A stretch of 64,000 nt of DNA from Phoronis australis (Eukaryota > Phoronida > Phoronidae): NCBI GenBank assembly GCA_002633005.1, contig NMRA01000160.1:689102-753101 (forward strand), written 5' to 3'. This document shows, in pieces, positions 24,878 through 36,800 of the stretch. The position numbers and the translations under genes were made by a program. The notes below the pieces were generated by a model. That model did not search any database. It had not been told where the DNA came from and saw only the letters and a list, made by a program, of their open reading frames with translations. Numbering within the stretch: the stretch's first letter is position 1; every line of letters starts with the position of its first letter.

Positions 24878-27800
24878 AATAAACAAAACAGAGGATAACA
24901 TGCATAAATAAACTGTCTAGTGAACTGTGGTCTCCTTCCAGTTCATAATGGCACAAAGGCATTTCCAACCAACTCAAGTAAATTACAAAAAACAGTTCCA
25001 ATGTGCCATCCAGTTATCTCCACTAATGAATATCTTGGATAAACTCCATATCTTTATCTTGATGTACCTTATCCGACCAGTCTTTCAGATATATCTTCCC
25101 ATCGTAGGTCCAGTAGCCTTCCACTCTTCTCCTCGCACCAAGATCCCTTTTACCGCTTTGAATAGTTTTGCCCTTCGCTTGGTAAGACTCTCGTTGACAT
25201 AAACGCCCGCATCAACATCTTTCAAGGACTTACGTTGACGAAAGAAATTTGAACGAGCATTGTGTGTGGTAAACTTAACCACAGTAGGACGGTATTGTGG
25301 CTGAGTTGACTGACTATTATTCTTGACTGAAGCACGTCCTATTCTGATATCGGCTTCAGTTGTATTGGTGCCCATTTTTGTAGTCAATTCTAACACAATT
25401 TTATCATTTGATTCCCCCTCTGTTTCTTTTTTTACCAGCAATAACTATACTGTTGCTGCTCCTCACGTTCTTCTTATAAGGCGACATTATCAGAATCAAA
25501 CTTATGCCTCAAATCGGACAGTTCTTGCCTTATCGCAGTTATTTCCTGGTCTTCTTCTTTCAACTTTTTCGCAAACTGAATTTCTAAACCTGCAGATAAA
25601 ATTTCATTCAACTTTTCATCTAGCCAACCTTGTAACATATTCTTAAATCTCGTAATAACTTCTGGATCCATAAGTGCAGCTTTAAACTCGTCTTTTAGAC
25701 TTACTTAGTGCCTGCTCGATTTGCCAGCCATGCCTGCAACAGTTTCGTCCAAAGTGGCCTGCTTCATTCTCTTTCTCAACTCCTCGCTGTTTTTACTAGC
25801 TTGTCTCTTTTTCTGTGAATTTGGTTCTGACTTATCACTCATATTGACAGGAGACACATTTAAATTACGGAAGACACTTTTAAAATATTGAAAACATACG
25901 GAGAGCACTGTTCAGTCAACTGCACGCTAGTCCACCATGACCGGAAGTTGGTAAAGTTTTTAAAGAGAAACGAGACCTTTTCTGAAATTGATTCGGCGGG
26001 TTTTTTTAGTCTGTGATTGCAGGTCTGGAAATGAGTCAGGATGAAGACCAAAAGCAGCATTGCTTTTTTGGCCTTGATGGGCAGTTAACGAGATGATTTG
26101 TAGATACAAAAATGCTTACGGGTGAACTGCTTTGCGGTTTGCTAAGCAACAGCATGGACGCATACCTTGCAGCTATGGGGAAAGATTGGCCGCCTCAAGA
26201 CACTGGGTCCCTTTTTTGATGAGTGTTTATGCTATCTCTCGGTAGGGAAACAAGTAGTTGTGGTATTGCAGGTGACAAGCAGTGTTGGGTGAAATTATTC
26301 TAGCAAGTTAAGTATTCTTGTAAATGTTGAATTAGGTTGAAGGTGTTGCATTTCAGAGGAGGCTTTGGAGGTGGTGGCGGTGGATTCCGTGATGGCGGTA
26401 TGAGAGGGGGTCGATTTGGAGGTGGTGGCGGCGGTGGTCGAGGACGTATGAACGACAGCTTTGGTGGTGGTTTCGGCGGAGGTCGCCAAGACAGGTGGGC
26501 TACTCCTGTTGTCGGAAAGCACTGCCGCACGCTAATGTATGTGTTAATAGATAATGATACTTGTCAAGCTAATGATAAGTATAGTTACTTCTTGTATTCG
26601 TAAAATGCATTACTGTTGTACAATACAAAATTGGAGACCACCTGTAGAAACGAATATTAGTTTTGGCTGGGTTGTTTCCATGAGAGACTATCATCAGCTC
26701 ATTCTTATAAAATGAGGGCCGGCAGCCAGGCCAGTGACTTGCAAAGGAATAGCGACTTAAGCTGGCATGAAAGAGCTACATGTGAAAACAGAGTTTCTTG
26801 ATTTAATTTGTTGGAATACTTGAAATCCAATTTTTACCACTGCTTGTAGGCTTTTTGCTGTCAAAACTGTATTGGATGAGGTGGAAAGGTCTGTTTAAAA
26901 ATCAAGAATGCCATTGTTCAAGACGGTCTTTAAATTTTGGAATGTGCAAAGTTGGTAGAATTTTCTGCCTTGTGCTGGTAGTCGTCCAGATACCATTCAG
27001 GATGAACAGTGAATGGTTTTTCGTTTTTAATTTCTAGATTCGGGGCTGGAAGCCGTGGTAGGGGAGGCCAGTCAAACTTATCCAGTGATTCTGGAATGGT
27101 GAGTTCAGGAACACCGAGAAGCAACGTGCAGTTGTGGTTATTGGCATCATGTTGAACACTGCGAACACAACAAATTTTCCGTTCACCGTCGCCACTCACC
27201 GATTTCAACTAAATCATTTTGGCCTTCCTTTCAATATTCCGGTCGAATGACAAGTTCCACCTTTATGAACATGAACTGACATCAATGTAGCACTGAGCTT
27301 GAGTAAACTAAATGTTGTCATTGTTAGCTCTTAATCCATATATACCAACGTTGTGGTAACTGCATAGTTTTTTGTGTGTTTCCAGGGAGACAGCCAGTGC
27401 ATGATGTTGTCGGACCAAGTTACCATTCCCACTGACGTAAGAATAATAGTGTTCAGGTGGTCATTTGAAACTGTCTGGCAACACATTTCATGTTAGCATT
27501 TACTAAAGTCACTATGTACTCACCTTCTGCAATAAGAGAAGCAAGCTTCTGATTTAGACAGCTGGCCTTTATAAAATTAGTCTATACTTGTTTCTTGCTT
27601 ATTGTTATTGCTTGATAGCAAGGTCTCTAAGATGTCTTGACTCAGCTGGTCATTTTATACCACAAAGTCAGGATGGCTTATGTACCAACTTAACTAGTAC
27701 TCTAGCTTGGCGTATGCTGGATTCAACTTTTTGGACTGTTAATTGTGTCTTTGAAAGGAGGATCTGCTATTGTTTGGATCAACTCAGTGGTGGTTTGTAG

Positions 27801-30800
27801 GATTAGGTTGATATCTGTAACACGGGTGTCTCTTAGGTGACGTGTTTTGGTGGTTCTGTGGGTTCATTTAGTGTTCTGGAGAAGAGATCAATGTGCCACC
27901 CTCTCTTACAGCACTTCACGCAGTGCAAATTGTCTTTATGGTTTGGTAGCTCATATTGTGATTAACAACTTCCATTTTTCAGTCGAGCATGTTTGTTCTC
28001 GATTGATAATTGAGGTGAAGTTTGGGTGTTCTGTGTACAGGCACTACACAACGAATACACACTGTTAAAAGCCTACGTTGAACAGTGACACGGTTGAATT
28101 CGCCCGCTACAACATTTTGAGCATAACACTGAGCATTGCCAATTGTAATGAACGGTTCGTAGGTTTATTGTTTTACATCTGTCCACATGACTGCGAGAAT
28201 ACGTATATGGTGTTCATTCAATACTCACAATTACTTTTATGCCTTTCATTCATTGTTTCATCTTCTCCCTGTGGCGCAACATGGCGTTAAAAGACTACTA
28301 GACATATGTTGTTTGTAGAGATTATTTTGTGTGCGCCCACATGTTTATATGTGGGTGCCATTATCTCTTTCTGAGCGTCTGGCGTCCGCGGCTGTATCTC
28401 CTAAACCCCTCTTTATTAAATGCTGCAAATGTGTTTATATGAAGTTGACAACGGATGTCGACGACTTTTGTACAGATCTGACTACAGGTGTGCCCCCTTG
28501 TGGCAATTTTATTTTTTTATGCTTACATCTGTATCTTCAAAGGTCCTGGATGGATTTCCATAAAATTTAGCACGTAGGCATCTATTAACGAGTTCACGCT
28601 ATCCTCCCATTTTCGGATGGATTTTTGGTATTTTGTGCCACCTAATGGCCATTTTTACTGTTTTTGAGTCTGGTTTTTGGCGTCCATCATTCCATCAACC
28701 AAACCACTCTGAGGACGATTGTGAAAATTGGCATGTATGTTTTTACTAAAAAGAGGACAATTGACGATGTTTTTCCGATGACTTGGACTACTGTGGCACC
28801 TCCTAGTGGCAGTTTTGTTTTTTTGTTTTGCGCCCAGGCGTACCTGTATCTCCTAAGCCCTCTGCAGGATCTTTATTAAATTGAGCACGTGTATTTATAT
28901 GAAGTTTTCAATGGAAGATGACGACTTTCAGACGGGTCTGACTAAAACTGCCCCCTAGTGGCAATTGCATTTTATTCCGTTTTCCTCTCTTTCTCTGATG
29001 AAGTTTCTCGACGAATTTTCATGAAATTTGTTAAATAGCTTTCTTTTAAAGAAATGGTGACATTTCCTGGTTTTTAGACAGATTCGACTTATTTTGCTCT
29101 ATCTAATGGCCATTAGTACTGTTTTTTTATGCGCCCACATATTTATATGTGGTCGCATACTGCTGTCATCTCTTTCTGGGTGTGCGGTGTCTGCAGCTGT
29201 AAACTCCTCACAGGATGTTGATGAGATTTGGCAGATGTGTTCCTATGAAGGTGACGGCGGAGGACGTCGAATTTTGGACCTCTGCGACTACCGGTGTGCC
29301 CCCTAGTGGCAATTTTTGTTTTTTACGCTTACCTCTGTATCTTCAGAGGTCCTCAACAGATTTTCATAAAATTTGGTGGTTAGGCATCATTTAGTGAGAT
29401 GATGCCATCCCGTTTTTGGATGGATTCGAGGTACTTTGCACCACCTAGTGGCCATTTTTACTGTTTTCGGGTCTGTTTTTGGCGTCCGCCATTCTGTCAA
29501 CCAAACTGCTCTAGGGATGATTTTGAAAATTGGCATATATGTTCTTACTGTGTAGAGTGTGGATTTTTGGATGACTTGGACTACTAAGGCGCCTCCTAGT
29601 GGCAGTTTTGTTTGTTTTTGCGCCCATGGTTGTATCTACTAAATGCTCTACAGGATCTTTATTACTTGGCGGAATTCTTCCGCCAAGTATGTTGCTCTGA
29701 CAGCAAGTTTTTTTTTTTTTTTTGTTTGTTCGCTCTCTACAGGTCGCAATTCTGGTCCGATTTTCACGAAATTTGCACACAACATGTAGATCGGGAATCA
29801 CTGGAACGCTATTGTTTTTGGTCATGATCGGATACAAAATGGCGGACGTGGCGGCCATTTTGTATCCGATTTCGCAGTCAAATACTCGTAGAGGCCGCAT
29901 TTTTCGACCTACATGGCTGAAAATCGGTACGAATATACTAGAACGCATGTGCTACAATTGTGCAGAAAATCGTTGACTTCCGGTTAAAGATGGCGGAAAT
30001 ATTGGACGTGGCGCATGCGCACCCCGAAATAGGGCTAAAAACGTTTTCTCCTGTAGAGGGCGCAATTGCAAACCAATCACTTTCAAACTGGTCACGTGTT
30101 TGTTGAGTTTAATAAGCTTTTATAAAAAATTATTGAACCGGAAGTCACCTTCAAGATGGCGGCTGTGGGGCATGTTCACACGGTTTCAATCGCTCTGCTG
30201 TCGCATTTTTTATGGGAAGAGCAAATGACGTGAATTTTTGCATGTGGATTCCTTGAAGTATGGCCTTTCAAAAAGTCTGCGAGAGCGTATTTCTCAGACT
30301 TACCGTTTTCGAGTTATTTGACTTTGAATTTCAAAAAAAACGGCAAATTTTCAATTTTCTCGAAAAATTTTTGGATTTTTGCCAAACTACCACTTTAGAT
30401 AGAGATTTGAACGGGCTTTCAGAAGATATTTTCCATTTTGCGCTACGACGTCTACTTTTTGAATTATTCGAGATTTTCGGATACCGTTGTCCCTATGCAA
30501 GCGCGCCGGTGGCTGGCTTTCAGTTCACTTTGTTTTGGTTATGCCTAGTTGACCCAGACTGACCCAGCCAGCACTGTCCTACTTTAAAGCATGGCTCGTC
30601 CGTCATGTTGCGCCATCTATTGTTCTTTATTGTAGTTGATTGTATGCTCTCTATTTGATTTTTTGCTAGTCACATGAATGTTATCGTGTTTGACAAACTA
30701 CCACTTTAGATAGAGTTTTGAACGGGCTTTCAGATGATAATTTTCATTTTTCGCTACGACGTCTACTTTTTGAATTATTCGAGATTTTCGAATACCGTTG

Positions 30801-33800
30801 TTCCTTCGGTCAAACGCAGCTGGCTGGCTTTCAGTTCACTTTGTTTTGATTATGCCTGGTTGACCCAGACTGACCCAGCCTGTGTTCTACTGTAGACTGG
30901 ACAGTCATGTGGCGCCATCTATTGTTCTTTATTGTAGTTCATTGTATGCTCTCTATTTGATTTCGTCGCTAGTCACATGAATGTTATCGTGTTTGCCAAA
31001 CTACCATTTTAGATAGAGTTTTGAACGGGCTTTCCGAAGATATTTTCCATTTTGCACTACGACGTCTACTTTTTGAATTATTCGAGATTTTCGGATACCG
31101 TTGGTCCAATTCGGTCACGCAGCTGGCTGGCTTTGTTTTGGTTATGCCTAGTTGACCCAGACTGACCCAGCCAGCAGTGTCCTACTGTGACATAGCTCGT
31201 ACAGTTCCAGGGCAAATACTTATTGTAAACATAACTTTGCTTTGCAGACTGTCACATAGCGCTACCTATTTTAGAATGTGGGAACAGACATGACTCGTCC
31301 GTCATGCTGGGCCATCTATTGTTGTTTATTGTAGTTGATTGTCTGCTCTCTATTTGATTTCTTCGCTAGTCACATGAGTGTTATCGTGTTATTCATAATT
31401 AACGCCTTGATCATCTTGATTGTCGTCGTCTCCCTCATCGTCGTCTTTTCGATTAGTTCCGCCAAGTGTCGCTCCTCCGAGCGCTCTCGTTGAATTTTGC
31501 TGGTGTATTTATATGAAGTTGACAACAGAGAATGATGACTTGCAGATGGATTGGGCTACCATTGTGCCCCCTAGTGGCAATTTTAGTTTTTTACGTTTAC
31601 CTCTGTATCTTTAAAGGTCGTCAATGGATTTTGATAAAATTTGGCAGTTAGTCATCTTTTAATGAGATGATGCTATCGTTTGGTTTTTGGTAAAATTGAA
31701 GGGATTTTTCGCCACCTTGTGGCCATTTTTACTGTTTTTCGAGTCTTGTTATTTGGCGTCTGCCCCTCTGTCAACCAAACCACTCTAAGGATGATTGTGC
31801 AAATTGGCATGTATGTTCTTAATGTGAAGAAGAAGTCAGATGATGATTTTCCGATGACTTTATCTACTTTGGCGCCTTTTAGTGGCAGTTATGTTTTTTT
31901 TGTGCTTATAGCCCATTAGTGGCAATTTCATTTTTCGTTTTCCTCTGTTTTCTCAGAAGTTCCTTGACGGATTTTCATGAAATTTGGTAAATAGCTGTGA
32001 TGACAAGTTTTCGGATGAGTGCGACATATTTTGCGCCATCCATGCTCAAAGCTCTCAATTGGCCCACCCTCCAGGAAAGACGAGCTCAGAACAAACCATC
32101 CCTTCTGTACAAGACCATACATAACCTGGTTGCTATTCCTCACTCATACCTTCCACTCCTACAGACCTCCAGATCACCAAACTCCTACACCCATACCTTA
32201 GAGAGATTATACATCTGCACCGCATACTACGCAAACTCTTTCTTTCCATCTACCATTCTACTCTGGAATAGACTCCCATAATTCGCCATCTCATCCGAAA
32301 CAATAGAAATATTCACAAGTCACATCTTGAACATCAATCTTACGCAGTAATCATTAAGACCTTTTTATCTTGGCACTAACCAGCACTTCGTTTTATCGTT
32401 ATTTTTCACAGTTACGTGCACCTAAGTTTTATACTAACAATGCGCCAACATGTAAGGATCGATACCACGATCGTTTGTTGATTTTTAGAAGAAGAAAAAG
32501 ATCTTGTGGTCATTTTTATGTTCCAAATAAACACCTCTAGAAGCACACCGTTAGCGGTGCATTCGTGGGCGCATTTTAACGCTCCGCGTTGCTCTTGTAG
32601 TCTGTTTTTGGCGTCCACCCTCTGTCACTCTTTAGGATGATTGTGAAAATTGGCTTATGTATTGTTAGTGTGAAGAGGACAGTTGACAATGATTTTGCGG
32701 GTTCAAATACTGTGGTGCCTCCTTGTGGCATTTTTTTCGCCCTCAGCTGTATCTTTTAAGCCCTCTGCAGAATGTTTATTAAATTTAGCAAGTGTGTTTA
32801 TATGACATTGACAAGGGAAGACAACAACTTTCAGACAGATCAGATGAATGCTTTTTCTCCTAGTGGCAATTTCATTTTTTCTGTTTTGCGAAAGTTTCTT
32901 GACGGATTTTCGTGAAATGTGGTAAATAGCTTTCTGTTAAAAAACAGTAATGTTTTCCAGTTTTTTGATGTATTCGAAGTATTTTGCACTATGTAGTGGC
33001 CATTTTTATGCGCCCACATATTTATATGTGGACGCATTATGCCGTCATCTCCACCGGTCCATCCGGGCGGCGTCCGCTGCTCTATCTCCAAAACCCTTTG
33101 ACATACATTCATGAAATTTGGCACATATGTTCCATTCATGAGTGGGACGGCATGTGCGAACTTTCGGACGGATTCGACTACCGGTGTGCCCCCTAGTGGC
33201 AATTTTAGTTTTTTACGCTTACCTTTGTATCTTCAAAAGTCCTGTACGGATTTTCATGAAATTTGGTATGTAGGCACCTATTAGTGAGATGACGCTATCC
33301 TCCCGTTTTCAGATGGATTCGACGTAGTTTACGCCACCTAGTGGCCATTTTTAGTGTTTTCGAGTCTGTTTTTGTGTGTCCACCCCTCTATCAACCAAAC
33401 CGCTCAAAGGATGATTGTGAAAATTGGCATGTATATGCTTACTATGTAGAGAACGGTTGACGATGACTTTCTGACGATTTGGACCACTGTGGCGCCTCCT
33501 AGTGGCAGTTTTTTTTTGCGCCTATGGCTGTATCTCCTAAACCGTTCACAGGATCTTCACGAAATTTATATGATGTCAACAACAGACGATGACAACTTTT
33601 GGACGGATCCGCCTACCAGTGTGCCCCCTAGTGGCAATTTTATTTTTTTACGTTTACCTCTGTATCTTCACAAGTCCTTAACGGATTTTCATGAAATTTG
33701 GTATGTAGGCACCTATTAGTGCGATGACGCTATTCTCCCGTTTTCNNNNNNNNNNNNNNNNNNNNNNNNNNNNNNNNNNNNNNNNNNNNNNNNNNNNNNN

Positions 33801-36800
33801 NNNNNNNNNNNNNNNNNNNNNNNNNNNNNNNNNNNNNNNNNNNNNNNNNNNNNNNNNNNNNNNNNNNNNNNNNNNNNNNNNNNNNNNNNNNNNNNNNNNN
33901 NNNNNNNNNNNNNNNNNNNNNNNNNNNNNNNNNNNNNNNNNNNNNNNNNNNNNNNNNNNNNNNNNNNNNNNNNNNNNNNNNNNNNNNNNNNNNNNNNNNN
34001 NNNNNNNNNNNNNNNNNNNNNNNNNNNNNNNNNNNNNNNNNNNNNNNNNNNNNNNNNNNNNNNNNNNNNNNNNNNNNNNNNNNNNNNNNNNNNNNNNNNN
34101 NNNNNNNNNNNNNNNNNNNNNNNNNNNNNNNNNNNNNNNNNNNNNNNNNNNNNNNNNNNNNNNNNNNNNNNNNNNNNNNNNNNNNNNNNNNNNNNNNNNN
34201 NNNNNNNNNNNNNNNNNNNNNNNNNNNNNNNNNNNNNNNNNNNNNNNNNNNNNNNNNNNNNNNNNNNNNNNNNNNNNNNNNNNNNNNNNNNNNNNNNNNN
34301 NNNNNNNNNNNNNNNNNNNNNNNNNNNNNNNNNNNNNNNNNNNNNNNNNNNNNNNNNNNNNNNNNNNNNNNNNNNNNNNNNNNNNNNNNNNNNNNNNNNN
34401 NNNNNNNNNNNNNNNNNNNNNNNNNNNNNNNNNNNNNNNNNNNNNNNNNNNNNNNNNNNNNNNNNNNNNNNNNNNNNNNNNNNNNNNNNNNNNNNNNNNN
34501 NNNTTCATTTTGCAAAGGCTTATTACTTTACTGCAAGTGAAGGAAATTTACCAAAAAGTTCTTTTATGACATCTACACAGTAGAGACAACAAGATTTTCT
34601 TAAACTTTGGTTTGTAGAAAATAGGCTTTAGAGAATTTCACTTGTGGACCATATTGGTTACTGAATAAGTGAAAAATTACTGTAGTTTTATTTTGAAAAC
34701 TACTGTGTATTGGCTTGTTGCCATTCACTATAAGCTGCTTGTGTTCCATTGCAGTTGGCAGGTAAAGTTATCGGCAGGGGAGGAGAGCGCATCCGCTCCA
34801 TCCGCGCCAATTCTGGTGCCAGCATAACTATAGATGAGCCACTACCAAACACAAACGATAGAGTCATCACCATTCAGGGTTCCGAGTCGCAGATTACAAA
34901 GGCCAAATTTCTTATGCAACAAGCGTAAGTCTCCCAGCTTTCAGTTGTCTGCTTCGCCTTTGCTTGATCACAAGGATCTCGATTTGTAAATGATCAAGGC
35001 TTGGAATTTTCCTCGGAAACGCGATTTCCGCTTTTTTCAAATGTTCTGTCAGCGTATTTTATTATATTTCCGCGTAAAAAAATTGGATTTGATATAAAAT
35101 CTCCACAGCAAATTTCTTACAGCGGCGTTGCCGACGACTTTCACCTCGAAAAGCGGAAGTTGCTCTTTATGTTTCGGAGGAACGTAAATTGTCAACATTG
35201 CCGGGGCATCTGGGATAGCGTGGTGGATTTCTTCAATGTGTCTCGTGTGATTGTAAACTGCGGTGACAAATACTACGTCTCTGCAGCCAAAAATGTTTGG
35301 AGGCGGGAGTGTGGGAGTGGACGGACGAGCTAAAAAGACGCTTGTGGAGTTGGTACCATTTTTTTTACTCCTCCCGATTTTTGTCGGCAACGGGTACACA
35401 TGTACACATCGACTATTTCAGGCCAGGTGCGCGCGCGCATGTTTTGGGCCGTAAAAATTTCCGCTTTTTTGTCATTGGTCATTCCAAGCCCTGAATGATG
35501 TTTTTGTGATATCAGTGAAGTTCAATGCCGTGATTTTTAACTTATTATATACCCACCTATTTATATGTGGACGTATTATGTCATTATCCCCGTCCGTCCC
35601 TTGTCCACTGCTTGATGTATGTTCATAAATTTTGCATGTGTGTTTCTTTCATGGATGGGACGACAGGAGCGAACTTTCGGACAGATCCGACGACCAGTTT
35701 GTCAAGTAGTGGCAATTTTATTTTTTTATGCTTACCCTCTGTATCTTCAAAGGTCCCTCACGGATTTTCATAAAATTTGGAACATTGGCATCTATAAGTG
35801 AGATGCCGGTACCCTCCCGTTTTTGGACGGATTCAAGTATTTTGCGCCACCTAGTGGCCATTTTTGCTGTTTTTGAGTCCGTTTTTGGCGTCCGCTCCTC
35901 TATCAACCAAATCGCTTCAAGGATGATTGTGAAAATTGTCATGTATGTTCTTACTATTAAGAGGACGGCTGACTGTGGTTTTCGAACGACTTTGACTACT
36001 TTAGCACCTTCTAGTTGCAGTTTTGTTTTTTGCGCCCATGGCTCTTTCTCCTAAACCCACTTCAGGATCTTTACTAAATTTAGCAAGTGTATTTGTATGA
36101 AGTTGGCAATAGCCACGACTACTTTCGGATCGATCTGACTATCGGTGTGCCTTCTAGTGGCAATTTTAGTTTTTTACATTTATTTACCTCTGTATCTTCA
36201 AAGGTTGTCAACGAATTTTCATAAAGTTTGGAATGTAGGCATTTTTTGTTAGATGACGCTATCCTTCCGTTTTCAAATGGATTCGAGGTATATTGCATGC
36301 GCACACCCAGGGGGGGTTCGGGGGGGTCGAACGAGCCCCCCCTCCCCATTAGGCAAAGTAGGTAAAAAAGGTCCACCTCCGAGCAACAAATTGTCTGAGA
36401 TAACTGGACAGAGCGCGAATGCGCACTTCACAGTCATGCTCCCGTTTTTTTTTTTAATCCGCCCGTTGTTTCTGGTGGGAATTTTTGCTGTTTTCGAGTC
36501 TGCTTTTGGCATTTCTGTCTAACAACCAAACCATTCTAATGGTGATTTTGAAAATTGGCGTGTGACGAGAATGGTTGACGATGACGACTTCAACTGCTAT
36601 GGCGCCTCTTTGTGGCAGTTCTGTTTTGTTTTCATAGCTCTATCTCCAAAACTCATTACAGGATCTTTATTATAGTTTGTAAGTGTATTTATATGAAGTT
36701 AACAACTGACGATGACGACTTTCAGACTGCTCCGATGAACGCTGTGCCCCGTAGTGGCAATTTTTGTTTGTAGTTTTCCTTTGTTTCTTTCATTTGACAG

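Larger units (their letters stand above)
28329..33745. mobile_element. Family 1 repeat (segment 4) with nested insertions, up to the gap
   Basis: Heads occur at 28331 (TGCGCCCACATGTTTATATG), 29130 and 33008, and a 3' end at 32563-32600. It is interrupted by the family 2 element (29664-31490) and a LINE fragment (32041-32505), then runs into the N gap. Confidence 0.7.

Noticed and set aside
24783-25001. Frame encoding a Cys/Val repeat protein
   Set aside because: It is a translation of the AC microsatellite.
26295-26530. Proline-rich and Thr/Ser-rich minus-strand frames
   Set aside because: They are the antisense of the glycine-rich hnRNP K exon 9; the same shadow appears at 61154-61392.
33678-34569. 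Long open frames across the N gap on both strands
   Set aside because: They exist only because undetermined bases contain no stops.
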